The notes under the pieces: generated by a model | Told to the model about the DNA's origin: nothing | What the model saw: the letters and a program-made list of their open reading frames with translations, nothing else | Databases searched by the model: none | Shown: positions 15,165-23,944 of the stretch, piece after piece | How the letters are laid out: each line of letters starts with the position of its first letter | Numbering within the stretch: position 1 is the first letter of the stretch | Translations under genes and position numbers: made by a program | NCBI GenBank assembly: GCA_030427805.1 | Contig: JAUICP010000006.1 | Coordinates: 1 to 64,000 of the forward strand | From: Bdellovibrionia bacterium | Lineage (GTDB): Bacteria; Bdellovibrionota; Bdellovibrionia; Bdellovibrionales; JAGQZY01 | Direction of reading: 5' to 3' | Length of the DNA: 64,000 nucleotides

Positions 15165-18100
15165 ATGGCACAACACTGGGTAGGAAAGGGCTTAAGGCTT
15201 TCTTATATATTATCACTTCTATTCTCTTTGCAGCTGATTGTTTTACCAGTCAGTGCAGACGAGGAATATTATTCTGGCGGCGCTGAAGATGTCGCCCCAC
15301 CGCCTGCCGCCGATCCCGAAGTTGTCTGTCGCAATTACCTCGTCAATGTTAGAAACGACATGCTCACCCAGCTCGCCGCTGAAAGAGACCGACTTAATGG
15401 GATCGCAACATGTCTTTCTAGCCCTGTTGATGAATCGGGAACCTGCGGAGAGCAAACTGCCGGCGTCTTAGATACTCTTGATCAGTATCGCGATTACGAA
15501 GCCAATCGATTTTTAAGTACCGTCGGGTATGATGAATACCGAGGTGACGCCGCGGCTCTTCTTAGAACCAATGCTGACTTCGGAGTAGAAAACACCAATA
15601 CAGCTCTCATGGGTGGTTTTGCTCCAATGACCCACATGAATCCCAGATTTCAAGGTGGGTTTATTGGTGATCACGTTCAACGCTTTCAAGATGCCCAACG
15701 CCCTCACTTAGCAGGTTGGTGGCAAAATAATATTACAAGTGAGCGCTTCCCCAATTGGGACCGTTGTGTCGCTACCAATGATAGCGGCGAAGTGCAGTGG
15801 GATAGTCGCAATGGATCGGCCCTCCTCTACCCCCAGTTTTTAGACTCTCCGAGGGCTGATGATGATGACGATGACGAACCCGTAGAAACAGAAGAAACAA
15901 CTGAGGTTGCCACTCCCGAAGAGAGCGAGCCAAGTAACCTGCAGACTGATTGTGATGCTCTTAGGGCTTTCTTTCAAAACAATCCGCAGGCCATCGACCT
16001 CACTCGACAAGTGGCCACCGATAGTGAAGCAGCCCTTTTGGGAGCTGAAAATCTTCAACCTTGGCATGGCTTTTTAGATCGACTTTCAATTATCGACCCC
16101 GATCCTCAGTTGCTTGCACAACTCTCTCACGAAGAAATCATCAACCTGGAAGTCGCTCGCGCCCACAATCGACTGGCATCACGCTTTGTCGATTTCGAAG
16201 ACCATGTTTCTCGTTGGGATGAAGACGAAATCATGCAACTCCTGGCCTTCGATCAAATTCGCAACTCGCCAGCAACGGCACAAAGTTGCCCTGGAATGGA
16301 AGCTCCAGATGGTTTTCAGTGGAGCGACCTCCTTCACCTTATTCCAGGCTACAGTGTTGTTGCTGCATCTTTGGATTTAAGAAATAACTACACCGCACTC
16401 GTCGTTGGCGCTAATGGCGAAGGAACCTATTGGCAAAATCACGGCGACACCAGTAGGGATTTGGCTGTAGGTGCTGCCGCAGCAGTTCCACTGATCGCAG
16501 CTGAAGCCGCTGCCATGAGATACGTCGTGGGTCCTGCTGCACGGGCCGCCGATGATCTCCTTGGCGTGAGTGATTTTGCGGGCCGATTATCCGCAGGCGC
16601 GAGAGACCGAGTTCGAGAAATATTTAGAAGAGCACCAACCCCCGACGAAGTTGGTCAACTTGGTGATGCCGCTCGCTTAACAACAGCGGGGAATGTTTTA
16701 GGCAGAGAACTCACAGAACCAGAACAAGCTGCAATATTGAGAGCTCATTACTCGGGTTCCGGTGAACTGGGTGCCGACGGAATTAATCCGGCCGGAATCG
16801 GTAATTACACTCCCGCCCAACTGAGAGCAAAAACCGCTGAGCTTCGTGCTGCTGGGTTTAGCCCCGAAGAAACACGAGCTCTCATGGAAAGCGGAGTCAC
16901 CGGACTCAGCCCACAGGCTCGAGTACAAGCATTTAGAGACGCCTATACAACGGGAGACCTATCGGGCCCCAATTCTTTTATTTCGTTTCAAACGGCTGAC
17001 GGCGGCCAACTCGCCGGACAAATTGTCGGAGTCCTTCCCGACGGAGGATTGCGAGTACAAACGAGAAATGCCGCTGGAGAAATTGTAGAAATTGAAGTCC
17101 CTCGCGCACAACTTGGAACTGTTCGCCTTTCTGAAACTGCGCGCCTCGTTTACGAGCGCGGTGCCAATCCAAATGTTGATCGCTTTAGAAATGCGGTTCT
17201 CACCGGAGAGATTGATCCCGCACAAAGATTTATCTCCTTTGAAACTCCGGGTATTCCAGGGCGCTACTCCGGAGAAATAGTTAGCATCGACCCACAAACA
17301 CAAAGAGTCACCATACGCACTCAAAGTGGTGAGACGCGAATTCTCACTCAAGATGAACTGATCTCAGCCAGAACTTCGACGACCTCTGGTTTCAACTTTT
17401 TATCTGGATCAGGACAACCCGTTCAAATTTCTTCCAGGAGTGGTAATACATACACCGGAGTTGCCGACGGTGTTGAACTTTTTAATGGTGAAGAAGTTCT
17501 ACGTTTGGTTCAACCTGACGGTAGCGTGCAAAGGCTACGACTCGATCGTCTCGACGTTGGGTCAATTACAGAACGAGGGCCTCCAGGACAACCTTCCAGA
17601 GTCGTCTCTGGTACTCCAGTTGGTCCTCGTGTTGAGGCTGCTCCTCCACAATTTACGGGCGATGGTTCGACTGACTATTTCGTAAGAGTACCCGGAGCTC
17701 CTATCACCGACGAAAATTATATTTTAAATGCTGGCGATTCAATAACGGGATTTAGTCAATTCTGGGGAAGCGCTGATCGAATCACCCCAGAATCATTGAC
17801 TGCAGCAACTAGAGACATGCATATCACATCAGGTCTCGGTCCAAACCGCAACCGTCCCTATGCTGGTGCTACTCGTAGAGACGGTACCCTGCCTGAATAC
17901 GGTCAGTTCCACACTGCCGAAGCCATTCGAAATGGTCGCCCCTCAGATGAATACGCTCAGGCCATATCTGAGCAATTTGGCTTGGGACCAATATCGGTAG
18001 AAGGTCGTCTTGAACTACCTGGTATTCCTGCACAACACCAGCCAGTAAATATTCCAGGTGGTCATTATTACCCTGGGGCTTCAGCCCATGCTTCTTACTT

Positions 18101-18407
18101 TGAATCAGGCGCGCAAATTCTTGACGGATTGCGATCGATGCCTCGTGGCTCGGACGAAGCCTTAGCGGCAATTTCTGATTATTATCAAGTCATGGCCAAT
18201 GCTAGGCCATTTGAGAACATCAACAATTCGTTGTTCATGAATCAAACAAATTACCTTCTTGAAACTTATGGATTCAGTCCCATGTCCCATGGTTATCTTG
18301 ATCACTTAGCGATGCGACTCAGTCCCGATCAATTTAGAAGAGTTTTTCGACTCCATATGGAAGGACGATTACCACTTCCTGATCCATCCATTCGAGGACG
18401 TCTGTAA
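15165..18407 (+). CDS. Large secreted polymorphic effector-like protein 1 (Fic-like C-terminus)
   Basis: A 1080-residue protein with a Sec signal peptide (cleavage near VSA, residue 31). Residues 32-457 are a module shared with two other proteins here: cysteines at 55, 83, 94, 201, 263 and 375, an Asp/Glu-rich linker (231-257) and an Ala-rich hydrophobic stretch (436-450). Residues 510-585 hold a helical segment (GRELTEPEQ, GNYTPAQLRAKT). About 600-815 are three repeated beta-rich units (FISFQT/FISFET, each about 55 residues), SH3-like in look. The C-terminal 240 residues end with RPFENINNS (1014-1022), which resembles a Fic motif (HPFxxGNGR) lacking the catalytic His and the glycine. No Shine-Dalgarno precedes the ATG. 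The next gene begins immediately after the stop. Function inferred only; an exported toxin or effector is plausible. Confidence 0.85.
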   Translation: MAQHWVGKGLRLSYILSLLFSLQLIVLPVSADEEYYSGGAEDVAPPPAADPEVVCRNYLVNVRNDMLTQLAAERDRLNGIATCLSSPVDESGTCGEQTAGVLDTLDQYRDYEANRFLSTVGYDEYRGDAAALLRTNADFGVENTNTALMGGFAPMTHMNPRFQGGFIGDHVQRFQDAQRPHLAGWWQNNITSERFPNWDRCVATNDSGEVQWDSRNGSALLYPQFLDSPRADDDDDDEPVETEETTEVATPEESEPSNLQTDCDALRAFFQNNPQAIDLTRQVATDSEAALLGAENLQPWHGFLDRLSIIDPDPQLLAQLSHEEIINLEVARAHNRLASRFVDFEDHVSRWDEDEIMQLLAFDQIRNSPATAQSCPGMEAPDGFQWSDLLHLIPGYSVVAASLDLRNNYTALVVGANGEGTYWQNHGDTSRDLAVGAAAAVPLIAAEAAAMRYVVGPAARAADDLLGVSDFAGRLSAGARDRVREIFRRAPTPDEVGQLGDAARLTTAGNVLGRELTEPEQAAILRAHYSGSGELGADGINPAGIGNYTPAQLRAKTAELRAAGFSPEETRALMESGVTGLSPQARVQAFRDAYTTGDLSGPNSFISFQTADGGQLAGQIVGVLPDGGLRVQTRNAAGEIVEIEVPRAQLGTVRLSETARLVYERGANPNVDRFRNAVLTGEIDPAQRFISFETPGIPGRYSGEIVSIDPQTQRVTIRTQSGETRILTQDELISARTSTTSGFNFLSGSGQPVQISSRSGNTYTGVADGVELFNGEEVLRLVQPDGSVQRLRLDRLDVGSITERGPPGQPSRVVSGTPVGPRVEAAPPQFTGDGSTDYFVRVPGAPITDENYILNAGDSITGFSQFWGSADRITPESLTAATRDMHITSGLGPNRNRPYAGATRRDGTLPEYGQFHTAEAIRNGRPSDEYAQAISEQFGLGPISVEGRLELPGIPAQHQPVNIPGGHYYPGASAHASYFESGAQILDGLRSMPRGSDEALAAISDYYQVMANARPFENINNSLFMNQTNYLLETYGFSPMSHGYLDHLAMRLSPDQFRRVFRLHMEGRLPLPDPSIRGRL

Positions 18408-20513
18408 ATGAACTCCCTAAGACTCAGATATTGGCTTTCGATAACGACGATCGCATTCGCAATTTTTATGACATTTTCTCCTCAGCTTTTCGCCGAAGAA
18501 GAATACTATTCTGGCGGCGCTGAAGATGTAGCCCCACCGCCTGCTGCCGATCCCGAAGTTGTCTGTCAAAATTATCTGGTTAATGTCAGAAATGATATGC
18601 TTACTCAGCTCGCCGCTGAAAGAGATCGACTTAACGGAATTGCAACATGTCTCACAAGCCCCGTCGATGAGTCAGGAACTTGCGGGGAGCAAACTGCAGG
18701 TGTCTTGGATTCACTCGAACAATATCGTAATTACGAGGCCAATCGATTCTTAAGTACGATCGGTTTTGATGAATATCGAGGTGACGCTGCAACTCTGATT
18801 CGAACTAATGCCGACTTCGGATTGGAAAATAGAAACACAGCAATCATGGGTGGCTTTGCACCGATGACCCAAATGAATCCACGTTTTCAAGGTGGGTTTA
18901 TTGGCGATCACGTTCAACGCTTTCAAGATGCCCAACGCCCCCACTTAGCAGGGTGGTGGCAAAATAATATTACAAGCGAACGCTTTCCAAATTGGGAACG
19001 ATGTGTTGCGACCAATGATAGCGGCGAAGTGCAATGGGATAGTCGCGATGGTTCGGCCCTTCTCTACCCGCAGTTTTTGGACTCACCCAGGACAGAACGT
19101 GACGAAGATGAAGAACCTGACGAAACAGCCGAAGTTGTCGATGAGCCTTCTGATTTACAAACCGATTGTGACGCCCTTCGATCTTTCTTTCAAAACAGCC
19201 CACAGGCTCCGGATATTACGGGTCAGGTAGCAGCCGATAGCGAAACGGCTCTTCAAAATGCCGAAACTCTTCAGCCTTGGCACGGTTTTTTAAGTCGTTT
19301 AGATATTATTGATCCCGACCCAGAAATACTTGGGCAAATTTCTCACGAAGAGTTAATTAACCTCGAAGTGGCCCGAGCCCACAACCGACTGGCTTCACGT
19401 TTTGTCGATTTTGAAGATCATGTTTCTCGTTGGGATGAGGATGAGATCATGCAGCTTCTTGCATTTGACCAAGTTCGCAATGCTCCTGCGACGGCACAGA
19501 GTTGCCCTGGTATGGAGGCTCCCAGTGGATTCCAATGGAGTGATCTACTCCATGCGATTCCCGGTTATAGTGTTGTTGCTGCCTCACTCGATTTAAGAAA
19601 TAACTATACAGCTCTTGTCGTTGGAGCTAACGGCGAACAAACCTACTGGCAAAATCATGGCGATACGAGTAGAGATCTGGCAATTGGTGCGGCAGCAGCC
19701 GTGCCACTAGCCGCTGCTGAAGTCGCCGCCGGTCGATACGTCATCGGGCCTGGGATGGAACTTGCCGATCCTTATGTTCGCCCTGTTCTCGATGCTGCTG
19801 GTGAGGTCGTATCTCCTGCGGTCCAGGCCGCTCGAAGAGCGGCTGAGCGACTCAGACTTCGGCGCCTCGCCGGTGACGTCGGAATACTGGGCGATACTGG
19901 GCCCCGCCTAGATCCAACCCAGCTTGATATCCCTGCCGGTTACCCTAGGACAGCGGATATTCTACCGGCACCTAACCGAGACTTCGATGCAATTACAGGT
20001 TTTCCAGAACTTTCAACTGCCGAAATTCGTGCATTTAACGCTGCCAACCCAAACTGGCGTGACGAACTTCGTGAACTCGGCTGGGACACATTTAACTCCA
20101 CAGGTGGTATCAACTACAGCCAACAAATTTATATTTTACAAAATAATATCCGCGCCCCAACTACTAATTGGGTTTACCATGGCACTTCTACTGAAAACTT
20201 TGAATCGATCTTACGCCATGGCCTAGATAACGGAAGAGGGACAGAGGTTCATGCTGGTGGAATGATGATGAGGCAAGATGGCCGTGCCACCTATGCTGGA
20301 TCGACCGATTTTGTTTCATTTTATGCGGACAATGCCGCACGAGAGCTTGGTGGAAGAAGTATGATAATGAGGTTCCCTGTCGACACTGGAGTTCCTCGTA
20401 CCGTTCTAGGGGCCACCTCAGGAGTCGTCCCCAGTGACTTTATCGAATACAGCCTTGATGGTGGCGCCACATGGTACCGAATGATTTATACGAATCCCGC
20501 CAATATTCAATAG
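18408..20513 (+). CDS. Large secreted polymorphic effector-like protein 2 (ADP-ribosyltransferase-like C-terminus)
   Basis: A 701-residue protein with a signal peptide unlike those of its paralogues (cleavage near LFA, about residue 29), then the shared N-terminal module to about residue 466. The unique C-terminal 230 residues include YHGTSTENFESIL..GL (His591), STDFVSFYADNAA (Tyr639) and PSDFIEY (Glu680). This order of His, Tyr and Glu with those surroundings resembles the H-Y-E class of ADP-ribosyltransferases and PARP-like folds. That match is by eye and needs a profile search. The ATG directly abuts the stop of effector gene 1, so the two are cotranscribed and probably coupled. The acidic linker is present but shorter. 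No immunity gene follows; the next gene is convergent. Confidence 0.85.
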   Translation: MNSLRLRYWLSITTIAFAIFMTFSPQLFAEEEYYSGGAEDVAPPPAADPEVVCQNYLVNVRNDMLTQLAAERDRLNGIATCLTSPVDESGTCGEQTAGVLDSLEQYRNYEANRFLSTIGFDEYRGDAATLIRTNADFGLENRNTAIMGGFAPMTQMNPRFQGGFIGDHVQRFQDAQRPHLAGWWQNNITSERFPNWERCVATNDSGEVQWDSRDGSALLYPQFLDSPRTERDEDEEPDETAEVVDEPSDLQTDCDALRSFFQNSPQAPDITGQVAADSETALQNAETLQPWHGFLSRLDIIDPDPEILGQISHEELINLEVARAHNRLASRFVDFEDHVSRWDEDEIMQLLAFDQVRNAPATAQSCPGMEAPSGFQWSDLLHAIPGYSVVAASLDLRNNYTALVVGANGEQTYWQNHGDTSRDLAIGAAAAVPLAAAEVAAGRYVIGPGMELADPYVRPVLDAAGEVVSPAVQAARRAAERLRLRRLAGDVGILGDTGPRLDPTQLDIPAGYPRTADILPAPNRDFDAITGFPELSTAEIRAFNAANPNWRDELRELGWDTFNSTGGINYSQQIYILQNNIRAPTTNWVYHGTSTENFESILRHGLDNGRGTEVHAGGMMMRQDGRATYAGSTDFVSFYADNAARELGGRSMIMRFPVDTGVPRTVLGATSGVVPSDFIEYSLDGGATWYRMIYTNPANIQ

Positions 20514-20558
20514 TGCGCCTCAATTGAGCCATCCCGAATTTAAAGCCAATTTTTTTTA

Positions 20559-22688
20559 CTAAATGTCCTCACCAACAGGATCAGTGGATACATCCCCTGG
20601 CCTGATACCATAGGCACCGCAACGTTCTTCGCCCGGGCTGCCCTGACCTGAACAACAAGCACCCACTTCGGCGAGTGTTGCTTGATTCATGGATAGACTA
20701 CCAATTCCTATGACGGCATTATTGCGATTCACACCACCATTATTCGGGTCCTGAATAACATTTATTGGAGTTGTTTCGTAGGTCCCCTCAACCGCATAAC
20801 GCCTGGCCTGATCAGGATTATCCATCATTGCGGGCATCCACACTGCAGGAACTCCAGGGCTTCGAACTTCAGAGAGACTTCCATCTTGAAAAAAGTAACC
20901 CAGGTTTCCACCGTGTTCCAATGCACCATCACCTTCTTGAAAGATCTGCGCAACTTGACCGACCTCATCCCCATAAATAACATGGTAGTCTGAATTTCCG
21001 CCTCTCGAATTTAGGCGAAAGCCACTTCCCCCTAGACACTCCGCCGAAAAGTTTTCTGGCCCCGAGTGTTCACTGTAGAGTTGATTAACAACATCGCAGA
21101 GACCTGGATCATCTTGGGCTTGTCGCATAGCAAACTCAATGGGCAGACCAATAAACTCTTGAGTTGTTGGATGACTAATATCGACAAAATTACCGCAACC
21201 ACCTTCGTCTGTAACACGAAACTGACTTTGCAAAGTGGCGCAAGCAGCTCTTGTGGGAGTAAGAACTTGAATCCCAACATCGGCTGCCATAGAAGTACCG
21301 GCAGTTACTATCCCTAAACCAACGGAGGCCGCGAGTCGGGTTCCACCCGTCACTAAAGCTCTTCGCCCCATACTCAAGCGCCCTAAATTAGGCCCTTCCC
21401 AGGTAGAGTGGGGAATTCGAATGCCAGCATTCCTGACCTGACCGTACTGCCCAGGAGTCGTTAGATTGTGAGCCGCCGAAGATAGCCTAAAGCGATCGTG
21501 CTGCCCAGCTCCTCCAGAAAAATTAAAATGCCTCACTTCGCCTAGCATTTCGATGACGGCATTGGGATTGTTCATATATCTAGTTCGAGTCGTGGGATTA
21601 TTGAGAAGGCGGGCGCGCTCCTGATAAAGGGCCCGTTGATGAAAAGCAATGGTTCGTGTTCCTCTTGCCTCTAACATCGCATCGAGGTCATCAGCGTATT
21701 GTGGAAATTCAGCCCTAAAGGCATCAATTCGCCGAGTACTTTCTGAGGACAAAGCATAGGGCGCCGAAGAAGGTCCATTGGATCTTAAAATATCTGCTAT
21801 TCCTTCGAAGGCTTCTGTTCTGGTGGCTAAGCCACGGTTGGCCATGGTCTCTTCCAAGGGCCCTAGAGATTCATCGGGAAAGAATCCCGACAAGTCAAAA
21901 CGAAGACTTCGAAAGTTTTGCGCAACCGCGTCGTCCGTTAACTCTCCCCAAGACGCTACACGACCTTCAAGGAACTCCATGACTCTAACACGGTCGTCGG
22001 CATCGCCAAAAATCATATTGGCATCGTCAGCCATGACCGCCCCTCTGAGGTTTTCAACATAACGATTAAAACTAGCAACATCCGTTGGCGGATTCGCTCT
22101 AAAGTTAACTCCGTCGGCCCCACTTAAAAAAGCTTCCATGGCATCTCGTTCACGCGCAAATGCGGCGTCAAGTTGACCAGCCCCACGGTTAAAGTAGTTT
22201 CTTGCCTGGGAGGCAAACATTTCTTCTCGAGCAATACAGGATCGATTCGCGAGCGCGGGATCAATTACAAACTCAAGCACTCGCGCAATGAGTTCCCAGT
22301 TTCCGGCGGTAAATGGACTTGTGAAAATTCCCTCATCGATAACCGATCCAATTCGGCAAAGGTCCGGACGAGCCCCTTCCATAGCAGCACTAGCCCTAGC
22401 CGCCCTAATTGCAGCGATTGAGCCCGCACCAAGCCCGCCAATGAGGCCAGCACATTCCAGCATATTTGATGATCCAGAACAAATGAGAGTGTCGTTCAAT
22501 ACGTTCAGTCTGCGCATGAATTCTTCGGGTGTACCGCAAAGTCCTTCATTCCAAGGCCTTGCATACTCACTCGCCTCATCGTAGGTGGGTAAGGAGTCTG
22601 CGTCCGGTGTAACACCGTCTTCAGCGTAACTCTCTAAAGATAAAGAGAAAGCAAAAAGCCCTGCAAAGAAAACCCGAGAGATAATCAA
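20559..22688 (-). CDS. Large secreted protein of unknown family, TTG start
   Basis: A 709-residue protein with a Sec signal peptide (cleavage after SYA, about residue 22). Most of the chain is helical and hydrophilic, with at least twelve cysteines, several in pairs near both ends, including CCSGQG close to the C-terminus. An Ala/Gly-rich hydrophobic stretch (GTRLAASVGLGIVTAGTS) lies near residue 450, comparable in place to the Ala-rich stretch of the neighbouring effector family, but no sequence match to that shared module was found. The TTG start has GGGGAGG about five bases upstream; that site overlaps the stop of the preceding 181-residue gene, so the two are coupled. Not recognised; the setting suggests the same exported-protein programme. 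Confidence 0.82.
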   Translation of the reverse strand: MIISRVFFAGLFAFSLSLESYAEDGVTPDADSLPTYDEASEYARPWNEGLCGTPEEFMRRLNVLNDTLICSGSSNMLECAGLIGGLGAGSIAAIRAARASAAMEGARPDLCRIGSVIDEGIFTSPFTAGNWELIARVLEFVIDPALANRSCIAREEMFASQARNYFNRGAGQLDAAFARERDAMEAFLSGADGVNFRANPPTDVASFNRYVENLRGAVMADDANMIFGDADDRVRVMEFLEGRVASWGELTDDAVAQNFRSLRFDLSGFFPDESLGPLEETMANRGLATRTEAFEGIADILRSNGPSSAPYALSSESTRRIDAFRAEFPQYADDLDAMLEARGTRTIAFHQRALYQERARLLNNPTTRTRYMNNPNAVIEMLGEVRHFNFSGGAGQHDRFRLSSAAHNLTTPGQYGQVRNAGIRIPHSTWEGPNLGRLSMGRRALVTGGTRLAASVGLGIVTAGTSMAADVGIQVLTPTRAACATLQSQFRVTDEGGCGNFVDISHPTTQEFIGLPIEFAMRQAQDDPGLCDVVNQLYSEHSGPENFSAECLGGSGFRLNSRGGNSDYHVIYGDEVGQVAQIFQEGDGALEHGGNLGYFFQDGSLSEVRSPGVPAVWMPAMMDNPDQARRYAVEGTYETTPINVIQDPNNGGVNRNNAVIGIGSLSMNQATLAEVGACCSGQGSPGEERCGAYGIRPGDVSTDPVGEDI

Positions 22689-22689
22689 A

Positions 22690-23235
22690 CTACCTCCCCA
22701 TCCAGTAAGTCATATTATTGCAAATTTTTGTTTTTTGCTTTTTAGCGCGAAGTCTTTTCTCAATAGCAACTCCAGCACATTGCCCCAGATTTGCACCAAT
22801 TTTTATGCCCTCGCCCCTTGGGAAGATTTTGTTTGAGCGCACGGTTGTTGATTGCCGTCCCCAGCAAGTCGTCATTGACTGCCTAAATTCCTTTACGCAG
22901 GTTTTTGCTTTAAGATTGAAGCAAGTTCTTAGATAAGACCCCTTGTTGCACATATCTCGACTGAGAGTTTTGCGCATTTTCTTAAACCAAGTTTTTTTAG
23001 AAAGAGGCCGTTCTTTTGCGTAGGATCGCAATTTATAATCTTTAATTCGTTCTGCTTTCGATAATTTTGCTTTCTTTATCGAAGCGGGCTTACGAGATGA
23101 CTTCTTGCTTTGTGACTTCGTTATCGATTGAGCCTTTTTCTTTTTAACTCTCTTTGCGAATGAATCATTGGACAGAACTGTCAAAATCGAAAACGATAAA
23201 AATATTAAAAAGATAAGTCTTAAAGACCCTTTCAT
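22690..23235 (-). CDS. Small secreted lysine-rich protein
   Basis: A 181-residue protein with a signal peptide (cleavage after SFA, about residue 27). The mature part is extremely basic: a Lys/Ser/Arg-rich N-terminal half followed by a compact C-terminal region with seven cysteines (MCNKGSYLRTCFNLK, KTCVKEF, TTCWGR, GQCAGVA, KICNN) and a GEGIKIGANLGQC segment. The basic part could bind nucleic acid or the cell wall; this is a guess from charge alone. Its stop overlaps the ribosome binding site of the 709-residue gene. Not recognised as a known family. It could be an adaptor or partner for the larger protein with which it is cotranscribed. Confidence 0.72.
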   Translation of the reverse strand: MKGSLRLIFLIFLSFSILTVLSNDSFAKRVKKKKAQSITKSQSKKSSRKPASIKKAKLSKAERIKDYKLRSYAKERPLSKKTWFKKMRKTLSRDMCNKGSYLRTCFNLKAKTCVKEFRQSMTTCWGRQSTTVRSNKIFPRGEGIKIGANLGQCAGVAIEKRLRAKKQKTKICNNMTYWMGR

Positions 23236-23362
23236 ACCATCAACCCCGCTATAGGTTTTATCGGTATTAAGACTCTATTTTTTTATCTCTATAGGGTACT
23301 AAGGGCGAGTCGTCTCATGTTAAGACAGTGATGGATTAATTGATTTAAGAGTTATGAATATT

Positions 23363-23692
23363 TTAATCGATTTCAACTTTTCGAGGAGCACCAAAAGAAG
23401 CTGGTGCTCGTGAAGGAGTTGCTTTTTTAATCGAAGCTGGAGCTCGAGATGGAGCTTCTTTTGCGACCGAGGCAGGAGCCCTTGAAGGAACTTTCTTAGC
23501 GACCGACGCCGGCGCTCGCGAGGCTTGACGCTCTCTGAGCTCAGCAACCTCTTCCATTACTTTTACTTTTTCATCGATTTGATGCTCAAGATTTTTTGTT
23601 AGATCGACTATGTGTTTTAGATTGTTATTTGCTAACGATGGAAATGACAGAAAACTCAATATGCCAAATGACAGAATAATCCTCGAAACCAT
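23363..23692 (-). CDS. Small secreted protein with tandem SRAPAS repeats
   Basis: A 109-residue protein led by a signal peptide (cleavage near SLA, residue 21) and a strong GGAGGGAG site before the ATG. Residues 22-55 form a likely coiled coil (LTKNLEHQIDEKVKVMEEVAEL). From residue 57 a 12-residue unit, SRAPASVAKKVP, is repeated about three and a half times with small changes. The tail is Ala/Pro/Lys-rich and probably unstructured, like wall- or membrane-spanning linkers of periplasmic proteins. It is first in the minus-strand trio, about 130 bases ahead of the next gene. Function unknown. Confidence 0.7.
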   Translation of the reverse strand: MVSRIILSFGILSFLSFPSLANNNLKHIVDLTKNLEHQIDEKVKVMEEVAELRERQASRAPASVAKKVPSRAPASVAKEAPSRAPASIKKATPSRAPASFGAPRKVEID

Positions 23693-23944
23693 TTAATCTC
23701 CCTCCCCTCCAGTGTAGCAAAGATCGAGAGCCCTTTTTTGAAAGCCTGGCTAGAAGTTCTCCGAATTCTCATTTTGAAACAGAGTCGATTTTGACCTGTC
23801 GAACAATTGGGCTGACCTGACTAAAGGGTTTTCAGTCGTAAAACGATAGAACGATAAGTTCATTTACAAAAGATTCCCTCGTTCCAAAGTTAGAAACTTG
23901 GCCTTAATCCCCATTATTCTTCACATTTTTGGAGATAATTAAGT

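Noticed and set aside
23385-23525. CRISPR-like tandem repeats
   Set aside because: The 36-base units are contiguous, in frame and code for SRAPAS repeats; there are no spacers.
23320-23547. 75-residue frame overlapping the repeat gene
   Set aside because: Alternate frame of the repeat region; the 109-residue frame has a signal peptide and a strong binding site.
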